DNA of 64,000 nt, from NCBI RefSeq assembly GCF_000235365.1, contig NC_016452.1:1474001-1538000 (forward strand), written 5' to 3'. The DNA is from Eremothecium cymbalariae DBVPG#7215 (taxonomy: Eukaryota; Ascomycota; Saccharomycetes; Saccharomycetales; Saccharomycetaceae). The notes beneath the pieces were generated by a model. It did no database searches, was not told where the DNA came from, and saw only the letters and a list, made by a program, of their open reading frames with translations. The position numbers were made by a program, and so were the translations under genes. Of the stretch, positions 40,683 to 50,072 are shown piece by piece (positions within the stretch are counted from its first letter, which is position 1; every line of letters begins with the position of its first letter).

Positions 40683-42385
40683 CAATAGCTGGGACACGCG
40701 AAATATCAAGTTTTAATACCCTTTACCTGCACTTGAGGATAGTTATATAATGTTTCATATTTTAATGTCCGGCCATAGACGATCCCATGTTGCAAAACGT
40801 AAGTCCTAGCACCGTTGGCAGAAAAAATAACGTGGTTTTGTTATTGGCAACATTGAAGAAAATACTGCGGATATATATATTGACCACAATCTATTCTATG
40901 TTCATATTACCACTACTTTCAGATATTGGGCCATTTTTTTGAAGGTTCCCTTAGTTCCCTCTCTCTACCTGCTACTTCGTAGCTAATAGTGTGGTACAAG
41001 AAGCCAGCGACCATCGCCACTTAATTTACTTATGCGGCCGAAGAATCAACACTACCTATTTTCCAGCCTTTTAATGTTGCCAAAGTTAAGCATAGCTGCC
41101 CATGACAGGCGTAATAGTTGTGGCCCAATTGAGCTGCAATCCTAAAGTCTTCCAAACTTTTTGAGAGACTCCTATGCGACTTACTATACCCACTAAGTGG
41201 CATTGCATTCCAACATAAGAAACGAGAGCCCTGGATGAGGCTTAGGCATACGCGAGCGCCGATGTGGAAACCTAGTCCATGTAGCAGTGTTAAGAAACTC
41301 GGGAAAAGGCAAGTTTTTCACTGAAACTTTTAAAATATAGCACTCGACAGTATGCCGGTATAACAACCTCCCATACTGCGGCTTTCTCATTGTAATCCAA
41401 TCCAATCCAATCCAATCTGATTTTATCTGATCTGATCTGATCTGATCTGATCTTTGTTCAGCCCTGTTTTGTGACTTACTGGCTATTCCTTTTTACCGAA
41501 CTGTCCACAGCCATTACATGATGGGGCCAATTGCCGATAAAAAAGAATAGTCAATCCCAGTTCATCTACGAGTATGAAAACTAGGTGGGTTGCTACGTAT
41601 CTATGAAAAGTATGTTGCGCTCACCAGCAGGTCGAACCACTCGTTTACACAATACCCTTGTTACATCATACTGGAGGGTATTAAAACTTATTAATTGTTA
41701 GTAATTGAGCTTATATTATTCCTCAAATTATTAATCATTATGGATTTGGATCTCCAATAGATATTGTCCTACGCTACCGTAAACTAAAGAAAGTCTATCG
41801 CTCGAGCAGGATATCCTCACGTGATTTGAACATTCTGCTGCAACCGTCATTTGTTTCTCACTGAGACACCGTCTTCGCTTTGTTGGACCAATTACTAGCA
41901 GCATGACTCTTAAGAATAGGCACAGACAACTTAGCATACCGCGCCGCGATTGTCTCGAAGTCAGTTCCTGCTCGAGGGCAAAAGGTTGCTTTTGAGGAAC
42001 AAAGCTGATGTAACATCTTATCAACTGGAAGGCTTAGCGTTTGGGCAATTTTTTTATCGAGAATTAGCTGTTCCCATCGACACTTTGTAACAATGGTAAC
42101 TCGAAGTTCTCCCCTTCCTCATTGGCGGCAGCGTATTACTTATCATTTAATGGCTTATTCAACCTTTGGTAATTACTTTTCGAAGCGTAGGCGCAGAACA
42201 AGCCGTACATTTTGAATACAATAAACAGCATGGACCCTCCTGTGACCCTTTTGATACAAATTATATAATCTGCAGAAGGATTCTCATACGTGGATTATAT
42301 ATAACTAGTGTAGCGTAGTGTTTACTCTCGTTGTTAATTGGTAGCGTAGAAACATGAATCGCTAACCAGATCCTGCGTGCACACC
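40683..42385. other. 1.7 kb gap between ABZ2 and the ferric reductase gene
   Basis: The longest gene-free stretch in the window. It contains pentanucleotide repeats at 41396-41450 (listed separately) and a CACGTG box at 41818-41823. Minus-strand ORFs of 70 and 97 codons (41193-41405, 41731-42024) are unrecognised and short. I find no tRNA arms, retrotransposon ends or centromere elements. A decayed gene cannot be excluded. Confidence 0.45.
41396..41450 (+). repeat. Pentanucleotide microsatellites TCCAA and TCTGA
   Basis: TCCAA is repeated four times at 41396-41415. TCTGA follows once and then five times at 41426-41450, separated by TTTTA. Two different five-base units side by side are unusual. 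Confidence 0.9.
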
Positions 42386-44476
42386 ATGATATTTGCATAT
42401 AGGGCTTTGCCTTTATTATTTCTATTTACTTTAACGTATGCGCATATCCAATCCTTCAGAGTTTCGAAGACGAAGCAGATCATGGTGGCATGCCAATATG
42501 CTACTAATGATGTTTTCAAATTTGAATCGCAATTAACTATTGGTCCTCTAGACCAGACGAGCATGTGCAATAATACAGAATACTTGGACTACTTCGTGGA
42601 CTGTACGAAAAGGGCTATTAAGACTCAGGGAGGTTCCTCCGATGAATTTCGTAAGGAACTGAAGAAAATCTGTCCGCTGTATCGGGATGTGGATTCGGAC
42701 TTGAGCTCGGATTTGGCTTCTGACTCTCGATATCCAGCTTTGGTTGAGAGCTATGATGTTGCGTTTAACAGTTATCATTCACTGGTCGTTCATGTTACTA
42801 ACAAGATCTATTTCTGTTCCATCTTCTTAGCATATTGGGGGCTCATGTTATTTGCAGGAACTATGACCAATTTATTTAACCACCTTGCGCCAACGATGAC
42901 GCTTATGTCGAAGAGAACTGTCGGGAACACATTTTTGGTAAGAAAATATAGAGAGCATATTTCATTGCCGGCATTATTCTCAAAACAACACACGGATAGG
43001 ACCAAACTAGGGGGAGTCATTCCAACCAGGCTTGAAACGTTGATATTGGTGATATTCTTCATATTGCTAGTAATTCTGGAAGCTGTCGGCTATGTTTCGT
43101 ACCCCGATGTGGTTGACAAAAGCAGGCCAGCTCTTCAGATATTGAATGCATTTGGTCATCGGGCAGGAGCCACTGTAGTATTTCTGGTGCCTCTGACTGT
43201 CCTTTTCGGTACTCGTAACAATATAATGATGTGGCTCACAGGTTGGAAGCAGTCCACTTTCTTCAAGTTTCATAAGTGGTTAGCGCGCATTTTGGTGGTG
43301 GTTTCTGTTATCCATGCCGTCTGCATGTGCACTTCAGCATCAAAGAGAGGTATTTTTAGATTCTTAATAGGTGCTGGTTTTGCCAGATGGGGTTTGGTTG
43401 CTGTAATTGTCATCGTTCTCTTGTCTCTTCAAGCTGTTTCTTGGCTACGCCTACATTACTATGAAGTGTTCCTTGCCATCCACATGTTATTGGCAGTTGT
43501 TTTTCTAGTGGGTATCTGGAAGCATGTTGATGCCACTGAGGAGTTATCTCCCTTCGTTTATGCTACTGTTGCTGTCTGGGTGTTTGATATTTTGTGTCGG
43601 GTTGGTCAACTTGTGTTCTTTGGTATGAATGACGCTACAATACAGGCTATTTCGGGCGAAACCTTGCAATTGACAGTAGCTAAACGTTCATGGTGGAAAA
43701 GTTTCCCAGGTGCTTATGGATATGTACATCTTATGACTCCTCTTTATTTCTGGCAATCTCATCCCTTCACTCTAGTTGATAACGGCGACGGATCAGTTCG
43801 TTTCTACATTAAGATAAAGGAGGGTACTACAAAGGCAATTTATGAAAATGTTTTAATGTCCTCCACAGAACCGCGCTCTATTAAGGTGGCTGTTGAAGGA
43901 CCTCATGGTGATCATAAGCCTATGATGAGTTATGAGTCCGTGCTGCTGTACACTGGTGGTAACGGTATTCCCGGGCCTTACGCTTACATCAAGGAACTTT
44001 GTACTCACAAAGAGTCGCGTACCAAGTTTGTCAAACTATATTGGGTTATACGTCACTGGAAATCAATAGACTGGTTCTATGATGAATTGCAGTCTTTGGC
44101 GGAATATAAAAATGTTCAAACAATAATTTATGTCTCAAAGTATGATGATGCAAATGTTGGTTCCAAACATATTCTCAAAGCTTCCAGTATTGATTCAGAA
44201 GAAGATAAAAGCTCTTTTATAGATGAATTGTCCACAAAGTCCCAAAAAATAATTAGCATCCAAAACAGCCTTCGCCATATTGAATTTAGGAAAGGCAGAC
44301 CAGATCTCGCCACTTTAGTGTCCCAAGATCTAGCAGAGAACCCGACATCTGATTCTGCAATCATGACTTGTGCACACCCATTAATGTGTGACGAGATAAG
44401 ACATAGAGTTGCACAAGAGGTTGGCCAGCGTAAAAAAGGTAGAATTGACTTGTTTGAGGAGCTGCAAGTTTGGTAA
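42386..44476 (+). CDS. Ferric/cupric reductase, FRE family
   Basis: Plasma-membrane metalloreductase of the Fre family, moving electrons from NADPH through FAD and two hemes to extracellular iron or copper. It has a signal peptide (RALPLLFLFTLTYA), a Cys-containing extracellular N-terminus, then 6-7 membrane segments. Heme-ligand histidine positions are visible: FGHRAG and HKWL around 255-295, VIHAV near 310, IHMLL near 365 and WKHV near 379. The FAD motif HPFTL is near 459, the NADPH motif GGNGIPGP near 523, and CAHPLMCDE near 662 closes the C-terminus. It has 696 residues, like Fre1-Fre3. The frame starts at GTG 42377, and ATG 42386 is the start. The paralogue (FRE1, FRE2 and so on) is not resolved. 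No Aft1-type CACCC box is evident upstream. Confidence 0.9.
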   Translation: MIFAYRALPLLFLFTLTYAHIQSFRVSKTKQIMVACQYATNDVFKFESQLTIGPLDQTSMCNNTEYLDYFVDCTKRAIKTQGGSSDEFRKELKKICPLYRDVDSDLSSDLASDSRYPALVESYDVAFNSYHSLVVHVTNKIYFCSIFLAYWGLMLFAGTMTNLFNHLAPTMTLMSKRTVGNTFLVRKYREHISLPALFSKQHTDRTKLGGVIPTRLETLILVIFFILLVILEAVGYVSYPDVVDKSRPALQILNAFGHRAGATVVFLVPLTVLFGTRNNIMMWLTGWKQSTFFKFHKWLARILVVVSVIHAVCMCTSASKRGIFRFLIGAGFARWGLVAVIVIVLLSLQAVSWLRLHYYEVFLAIHMLLAVVFLVGIWKHVDATEELSPFVYATVAVWVFDILCRVGQLVFFGMNDATIQAISGETLQLTVAKRSWWKSFPGAYGYVHLMTPLYFWQSHPFTLVDNGDGSVRFYIKIKEGTTKAIYENVLMSSTEPRSIKVAVEGPHGDHKPMMSYESVLLYTGGNGIPGPYAYIKELCTHKESRTKFVKLYWVIRHWKSIDWFYDELQSLAEYKNVQTIIYVSKYDDANVGSKHILKASSIDSEEDKSSFIDELSTKSQKIISIQNSLRHIEFRKGRPDLATLVSQDLAENPTSDSAIMTCAHPLMCDEIRHRVAQEVGQRKKGRIDLFEELQVW

Positions 44477-44524
44477 ACACCTATTTCTTACCAGGTGTGT
44501 GTTTTTTATTCCCCACTTATTTTA

Positions 44525-44584
44525 TCCAATTATTATTTATTCAATTATTATTTATTCAATTATTAGTTATCGAATTATTATTTA
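44525..44584 (+). repeat. Four 15-nt tandem repeats downstream of the ferric reductase gene
   Basis: Units at 44525, 44540, 44555 and 44570 are each 15 bases long and vary around TTCAATTATTATTTA with one or two changes. They lie about 50 bases after the stop codon, in the likely 3' UTR or terminator. Confidence 0.9.
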
Positions 44585-45000
44585 CACAAGTATCGTGCTG
44601 ACTTTAGACGCTAACCTACAAGATTTAAGTTCTCTAGTACTGTAGCACAAGCTGCTGATGTATGAACCCTATACATTATTGGCGGTCATCGTTCCATAGC
44701 AAAACATAATAAGATTCGAGAAATTGGGACCACTATTATCTAGAGTTTAGAATACATATAAACCTATACCAAGAAGGAAAGTTCTAAACTACCTATTTCC
44801 TTTTTAATCCATCAATACAACGAAGAACTGTAAATAAGTTAATTTTATAATACCAGATGGATAATAAAGAACAAATAGCAATAGATTTTCGTAAACACTA
44901 GTATTTTTCTTGTTTACAGTTTGGATTTGGCGATTAAATTTTTCGTTATTGCATCGTCGCCTATAGTTATAACAGAACGACGTTTTGATAGAGTTTGATT

Positions 45001-45022
45001 ATTGAACTAATTAGGAAGGAAA
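45001..45022 (-). promoter_or_regulatory. SAG1: Mcm1/alpha1-type composite element of an alpha-specific gene
   Basis: On the minus strand this reads TTCCTAATTAGT followed by TCAAT, close to the P'Q element of S. cerevisiae alpha-specific genes: a half-degenerate Mcm1 box CCTAATTAGT next to the alpha1 TCAATG box. It is 400 bases before SAG1, an alpha-specific gene in S. cerevisiae. Confidence 0.6.
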
Positions 45023-45159
45023 GGCGTCGAAGCGGATTATGTAACCAACATTCGGTTTCCTGTTACGGAGTTATGGAAGATCGCATAGAACCAAGATACA
45101 AGACAAAGCTGCAAAATAATAGCGTAACAAATAATTTGTATAGATTGGTTCCTGTCAAA

Positions 45160-45166
45160 TGAAACA
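45160..45166 (+). promoter_or_regulatory. SAG1: Pheromone response element TGAAACA
   Basis: An exact Ste12 element TGAAACA lies 257 bases before the SAG1 ATG. A near copy, TGAAACC, is at 45204-45210, and GTTTCA lies just before the ATG at 45413-45418. Clustering of these words fits induction of SAG1 by mating pheromone. Confidence 0.6.
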
Positions 45167-45422
45167 CCTGGATAGGTCTATCTATGTATAATCTGTCAGA
45201 GAATGAAACCTTCAGTCTTCCGTTAATCATGATGATGAACTTACGCATTTGCTTCTGTAGTATCGAAATTTTAACTAGGTCAGGTTTTCTTGAGCTAAAA
45301 TGAACTTACTTTGATTTATATAAAAGTGGCAAAGTTAGTACTCTTCCAATTCAATACTATCATTTTTAATATTTTGTAATTCAAATAGTAAGATCAAACT
45401 CTAAGAACACAAAGTTTCAAAT

Positions 45423-47198
45423 ATGTGGACGTTCGCTTTTTTATTATTTTCATGCTATTTCATTCTAGGAATGGCAGCTAATATTTCAGGCATCAGCTTT
45501 TCAGATTTAACAATTACTGCTGTTCCAGGCTCTCAATCATATCCACACCAAGGATGGTGGGCCAAATTCCGCTATTCTATTCCAGATACAACAGATGTCA
45601 AAGCTGGTGATTACTTCACACTTACAATGCCCGAGGTATATAAGATTAAGTTTGACAACACACAAACGTCCTTTAAGGTTTCTTTGGGTAGCGATCCGAT
45701 TTTCGAATGTTACGCTAGTAAACAGGCGGCATATCTACATGAAGAAACTGTCATGCAATGTGATGTATTGACTGATTTATCTGGGTATGAGTCAATTTCT
45801 GGTGAGATTCAGATTACTTTGGTCTTTAGCGATGGATCTTCAATTTATCAATATGAATTGCAACATGCAAGCACCTTTACTGATGGTTTACACACTGTGA
45901 ATATAGGGGATATGACGGCAGAAATTGACGTTAGTGCGGCGGACTATACTGATGGATTTTATTATTCAGGGCGTACAACCACCTATAATTCTTTAGAACT
46001 TTACTATCTCGGCTTCAACTGTCCAAATGGCCATGTCTTGAGCGCCAAACAGACCATGCAGTATGATAAAAACTTTAAGATCGATTGTGACAGTGGACAA
46101 TTCTACCAATCTAAGAATTTCAACGATTGGCTATTCCCATTCGATAAGCACAACTTAGATGGCAGTATGGAATGCAATGATAATCTCGTTGAAATCTCTG
46201 TTGGAGAGATGGAAGAAGGTTCTCGTATTTGGGCTAATGTCTTACAATCTGTAGGTGTTGAGACAGCAACTATCAGCAATACCATATTATTTGATTACAC
46301 TTGCACAGATACTGTTGCAGGTAGACAATACACCACCACAACTCGCCATACACCTGTTGTAGTGATTACCGAAGGTGTTTTCACTGGGATAGCAACTGCT
46401 CCTGAACGATCAGCTACTACAACTGTCATAACTTCTTGTAGTGGAGGATGTCAGGGCGGTACCACTAGTATTCCAATTTCTGCAACCGAAACGCCTGCTA
46501 GGGCTACAATCACTGTGACTGAACCATGTACTGGAATACATACTACAGTTTCTGGTACCGATGATACTGACACTGTGCATGTCGTTCCAACATGTATAAA
46601 GCAGACTTCAAACTCTTCAACAATTTATCCTTCCATATCAGTTACAACAATCTCTGAAACCAATATTGTGGAAACAACATCTAATACCACGTCAATTGAG
46701 GTTCCAACACCTGTGCCATCTGTTGAAACAAATACCTCTTCATCTACTTCAGTAGGTTCGATTACGATTTCGACACCGCCAGGTACCATTGAACCAAAGA
46801 AGTCCACGAACAGCGGTACTGTATCTGAGTCAACTATATTATCTTCTCAGAGAGTACAAGATTCGTCAACAACTTCACATATTGAGCCCACGACTGCGAC
46901 GGAAAATTCGACATATTCCTCCAGCTCTTCGGAAGAAATAACGAAATTGTCTTCATCCACTTCTAATATAACCACCACCCAGTTTTCAAGCCCTCAGTCC
47001 TATTCTTCAGCTCCTTCTATTACTAATTCTTCCACAGCTATATCCACTACCCCAATTGTTAGTTCGTTTACACCCACTGTCACATTTATCTACTCATCTA
47101 TCAGCGTACATACATTTGAAGGTGGCGCCGTAGGTAAATTAGTATTCAATAACATCAGATTAGGTGGATTTGCTCTATTGCAATATCTACTATTATAG
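45423..47198 (+). CDS. SAG1: Alpha-agglutinin (sexual adhesin)
   Basis: GPI-anchored cell-wall glycoprotein that binds the partner agglutinin on cells of the opposite mating type. It has a signal peptide, then an N-terminal Ig-like adhesin domain (about residues 20-330) that resembles S. cerevisiae Sag1 throughout. Examples are ISFSDLTITAVPGSQ, FTLTMPEVYKIKFDN, KQAAYLHEETV, FYYSGRTTTYNSLE and FNDWLFP. A long Ser/Thr-rich stalk (about 330-565) follows, then a hydrophobic tail (RLGGFALLQYLLL) for GPI attachment. The 591 residues are shorter than in S. cerevisiae (650). The same fold is used by Candida Als adhesins, but similarity and promoter motifs favour SAG1. Its S. cerevisiae neighbours on chromosome X (MHO1, MET3, SPC1) lie nearby here. 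Confidence 0.88.
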   Translation: MWTFAFLLFSCYFILGMAANISGISFSDLTITAVPGSQSYPHQGWWAKFRYSIPDTTDVKAGDYFTLTMPEVYKIKFDNTQTSFKVSLGSDPIFECYASKQAAYLHEETVMQCDVLTDLSGYESISGEIQITLVFSDGSSIYQYELQHASTFTDGLHTVNIGDMTAEIDVSAADYTDGFYYSGRTTTYNSLELYYLGFNCPNGHVLSAKQTMQYDKNFKIDCDSGQFYQSKNFNDWLFPFDKHNLDGSMECNDNLVEISVGEMEEGSRIWANVLQSVGVETATISNTILFDYTCTDTVAGRQYTTTTRHTPVVVITEGVFTGIATAPERSATTTVITSCSGGCQGGTTSIPISATETPARATITVTEPCTGIHTTVSGTDDTDTVHVVPTCIKQTSNSSTIYPSISVTTISETNIVETTSNTTSIEVPTPVPSVETNTSSSTSVGSITISTPPGTIEPKKSTNSGTVSESTILSSQRVQDSSTTSHIEPTTATENSTYSSSSSEEITKLSSSTSNITTTQFSSPQSYSSAPSITNSSTAISTTPIVSSFTPTVTFIYSSISVHTFEGGAVGKLVFNNIRLGGFALLQYLLL

Positions 47199-47270
47199 GA
47201 TTCGTTATGAAAGTGACATTTGATACCCCAAGTAATATCCTTATGAAAATAGTAATAAAAATCAATTTCA

Positions 47271-47287
47271 TATATATATATATATAT
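47271..47287. repeat. AT dinucleotide microsatellite
   Basis: An alternating TA run of 17 bases just past the SAG1 stop, in the convergent region between SAG1 and the carrier gene. Confidence 0.8.
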
Positions 47288-47381
47288 GAATGCAGGATGT
47301 GTAACTTTTATCTTTACAATGTACAAGTACTCTGAAAATCTAATAAACATGTTATTATTGGCATAGTGATCTATCAAGATT

Positions 47382-48311
47382 TTAAGCTGATATAGCAGTA
47401 GCGCCTGAAGTCCTCAGGACGAATTCAAAAGCTGCCAAAGCTGCCGCGTTAGCAGGGAAGCTTCTCAGAAAACTGGGCATAAACCCTTTAAAGAAGCCAT
47501 TGATTCCTTTAGATCTCCAAATATCCACCACTGCAGTTCTCCAAGAGGTTAAGGAACCATTATATTTGTCACCACATAAAATAACTTGCTTAACAACATC
47601 AGACGGGTAAGCCATTGTCCAAAAGCCAAAGGATGCGCTTAACCCTCCAGCCCAAAAATTTATTGCCACTGTTGACATATTTGTATGTTTGTTAAACCAG
47701 CGCGTCAACAGCTCATATGAACCCCACCAAAATATAAAATTTGTTCTAAATATCATTGTGGATACTAGACCTTTATAAATGCCACTGATACCTTGAACCA
47801 TATATGTTTTTTTCAGTACATCAATGGGACCTTTATACTTCGTTGTTGAAGCATCATATTGGACCTGTAATTTTGCCTTAACTAATTCGACCGGTGCCGC
47901 AATGAAGGATACAGACCATCCAGCCATCATTCCACTCAATATACAACCACTTAAAGGCAATTTCTCACTATGAGGATAGACGTATTTGTGTAAAAGCATT
48001 CTATAATTGTGCAGACAACCCAACATTACTGAATCCATTATAATCCAGCCAAATAATGGAGGTGTAAACCCTAGGTAAAAGCCACGAATACCCTGATTCT
48101 TAAACGTTTGAGATATACAATCTAAAGGGTCTTTAAATCGACATTCATTTTGTGAGGTTTGAAGACGCACTTTAATTGTGTCAAAAGGATGCCCTACAGC
48201 GTTTTTGGCAATTCCTGAGCACATACCAGCAACAAATCCCATAATACGTGAGTAGCTTTCATTGGGGGTTTTTAATATCTCTGGGGGTTCATTGGTCGTA
48301 CCATTGCTCAT
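47382..48311 (-). CDS. Mitochondrial carrier family protein (SLC25), substrate unassigned
   Basis: Inner-mitochondrial-membrane transporter of 309 residues with three repeats of about 100 residues and six membrane helices. The carrier signatures are HPFDTIKVRLQ, APVELVKAKLQ and YPSDVVKQVIL, with the usual GFYLGFTPPL, GIYKGLVSTM and GFFKGFMPSF follow-up motifs. By eye it belongs near the ornithine/carnitine/Ymc branch, not among ADP/ATP or phosphate carriers, but I cannot match it to a single S. cerevisiae gene, and S. cerevisiae has none at this position. The start is ATG 48311. It is divergent from the unknown gene at 48535. Confidence 0.85.
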   Translation of the reverse strand: MSNGTTNEPPEILKTPNESYSRIMGFVAGMCSGIAKNAVGHPFDTIKVRLQTSQNECRFKDPLDCISQTFKNQGIRGFYLGFTPPLFGWIIMDSVMLGCLHNYRMLLHKYVYPHSEKLPLSGCILSGMMAGWSVSFIAAPVELVKAKLQVQYDASTTKYKGPIDVLKKTYMVQGISGIYKGLVSTMIFRTNFIFWWGSYELLTRWFNKHTNMSTVAINFWAGGLSASFGFWTMAYPSDVVKQVILCGDKYNGSLTSWRTAVVDIWRSKGINGFFKGFMPSFLRSFPANAAALAAFEFVLRTSGATAISA

Positions 48312-48534
48312 TATTAGTGAAGCTTAGAAGTTAGGCGATCTATTTGTATGCATTAGTCGTATTTGCATATTCTTACTGCGAGCAGCTTTATAAAATATGT
48401 GAAAACTTTTGAGTCATTAAAGAGAAGCCGGGCCGCAGGAATTAGCACAATCAGTGATATACATTAAGAACAAATTATTTTAGTTAAAGATATCCTGAAA
48501 TATTAAATATTTATAGAGGGTATTCATTGGAGCA

Positions 48535-49176
48535 ATGAAAAAGCAAGAACAAGACCAGTTATTTCATTTGATTGTTCAACATTTACTGGATTCTCTCCAG
48601 TTGATTTGGACAATGTCAAAATTATGTTTCTACTTAGAATCCTTACCAAAACAAGATGGGGTCGACGTCATCAATAATAAAGATAAAGATCAACTGCTGC
48701 AGTGGGTAGACAATTTCAAGTTGCATTTACACGACAAAGTAGCTGAGTCTCAGTTGGATCGATGTAGGGATTTCGTTGATAAAACTATGCTACCAGGTAT
48801 TTGCGCCATTAAAGACAAAATGCAAGCTCAGTTGCAACATTCTAAAGAAATAATTTTAGTCAACCAACTATCTAACTGTTTTAATGGTTTTATTCATACA
48901 TTACAGTTCATAAGAAAGCTACCTATAGGTAACAGCCAAGCATCGTACGAAATCCCTTCTGAGCAGTGGAAAGTACTTCTACAAGAGCAAGACCAAATGA
49001 ATTCAAACTGGAAATTACAATTAAACAAATTTAGCTTGCTAAGCGCTCAGTTAGTGGCTTCCAATGGTGCAGCAAAAGAACAAATGTCACAGTTTTATGA
49101 TCATGTATATAAAAAGTGTAAAGAAGTTGGATCAAATCAAGAAGATCCTGAGAGACCAGAACGCTTAATCTTCTAA
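48535..49176 (+). CDS. Helical protein of unknown function
   Basis: A 213-residue ATG ORF in a gap flanked by true genes. Its sequence is Gln/Lys/Leu-rich, predicted mostly helical with possible coiled coil, without membrane segments or a clear motif. The length and position next to SPC1 would fit the poorly known YJR011C/YJR012C neighbourhood of S. cerevisiae chromosome X, but I do not recognise the sequence, so this is a positional suggestion only. It is probably genuine because the ORF is long for the local AT content and has a conventional ATG. Confidence 0.65.
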   Translation: MKKQEQDQLFHLIVQHLLDSLQLIWTMSKLCFYLESLPKQDGVDVINNKDKDQLLQWVDNFKLHLHDKVAESQLDRCRDFVDKTMLPGICAIKDKMQAQLQHSKEIILVNQLSNCFNGFIHTLQFIRKLPIGNSQASYEIPSEQWKVLLQEQDQMNSNWKLQLNKFSLLSAQLVASNGAAKEQMSQFYDHVYKKCKEVGSNQEDPERPERLIF

Positions 49177-49621
49177 AATAATAATAAAATTAGATGTAAA
49201 CCTTTTATTATTCAAAAGATATAAATAAATAATAATAAATAATTTTAGAATAAAGATGCGGTTCATACATGTATAAAGATATTATATATGGCAAGAGCAT
49301 ACTTTACAAGTCTAATGATGATTAAGCTATTAAAATTTTCTCCTGGTCACTAACTATTGATTCTGTTAGATTAGCAACACTTATATTATTTGTTATTGCA
49401 TTCTTGTTATTATTCACTATTGGTGGATTAACAGGTGTGGTATTGGCTAATTCATCATTATATGTAGCATTCCAAGATAAAAGAATGTTATATATTAATA
49501 AATATATTAACTATATATCGAACAAGTTTCGCGCAGCTGCTAACTTGGATTGAAATATTTATGCTTCACTTTTCGTTATCAAACTAACGGCCACATTGCA
49601 AACATCAAGATAATAAGCAAT
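49177..49621. other. AT-rich gap that contains a mitochondrial DNA insert
   Basis: 445 bases between the unknown gene and SPC1. The middle part is the COX1-derived segment listed next. The flanking AAT/ATA-rich sequence (for example 49205-49250 and 49485-49520) resembles yeast mitochondrial spacer and may belong to the same insert. Confidence 0.6.
49258..49478 (+). pseudogene. COX1: NUMT: nuclear fragment of mitochondrial COX1
   Basis: A decayed piece of cytochrome c oxidase subunit 1 in nuclear DNA. From 49356 to 49478 the plus strand has 41 codons without a stop reading [20 protein letters not shown], then [17 protein letters not shown]. This matches the COX1 segment LATPMLYAIAFLFLFTMGG, LTGVALANASLDVAFHD. 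The preceding 49292-49324 encodes ARAYFTSLMMI, matching TRAYFTSATMII, and a weaker trace upstream fits the HHMYIVGLDAD segment. Small deletions and frame changes separate the two parts. The identity ends right at AFHD, where many fungal cox1 genes have an intron. It cannot be functional here. Confidence 0.88.
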
Positions 49622-49897
49622 ATGGAAGTTCTACAAGAACTTGGCTGGAAACTTCTATTTCCTATTGATTTCGAGTCGCAGCGGTATACAGCGGCTATAT
49701 CTTCCAAATTAATTGCTGTGGGGACTGTTTTGGGTTGTCTGTTAGGATATTTTACCAATTGCTGCTTAATGACGGTGTATACTTTTGGGGCTACTTATAT
49801 TTTAACCCTACTAATTGTTGTACCAGCTTACCCAGCCTACAACAAGAAACGCGTGAATTGGGTTGGGAGTACTAGTGTAAATACCAAACGTTTATAG
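49622..49897 (+). CDS. SPC1: Spc1, signal peptidase complex subunit
   Basis: Small non-catalytic subunit of the ER signal peptidase complex (SPCS1 homologue). The 91-residue product begins MEVLQELGWKLLFPIDFESQ, in line with S. cerevisiae Spc1 (MSEILQDVQRKLVFPIDFPSQR). Two membrane segments follow, ending in the conserved VPAYPAYNKK...WV segment. The frame opens at TTG 49550, but the ATG at 49622 aligns with the known start. In S. cerevisiae SPC1 lies next to MET3, which here is 3.5 kb away. Confidence 0.9.
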   Translation: MEVLQELGWKLLFPIDFESQRYTAAISSKLIAVGTVLGCLLGYFTNCCLMTVYTFGATYILTLLIVVPAYPAYNKKRVNWVGSTSVNTKRL

Positions 49898-50072
49898 ATG
49901 GTTTGGTTGTTTATCTCATTATGTATGTCCTAGAAATAACCGATATGTTTTACTCCCTATTTGCTAGCAATAGAAAAAGTAGAGGAATCTTCAGTCCCAA
50001 GCGAAGATAATACGAACCAGCGCAGCATTATAAGCTCTATGGATCGTATATATGATTCCGCATACCGAAGCA

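Larger units (their letters stand above)
44477..45422. other. FRE 3' region and SAG1 promoter
   Basis: 946 bases: a 15-nt tandem repeat near the FRE stop, then the SAG1 promoter with mating-type and pheromone elements, both listed separately. A run of short AT-rich ORFs has no support. Confidence 0.5.

Noticed and set aside
41625..41840. tRNA-like words (GGTTCGACC on the minus strand, GTTCAAATC near 41825)
   Set aside because: No matching A box, cloverleaf or acceptor pairing could be built around them.
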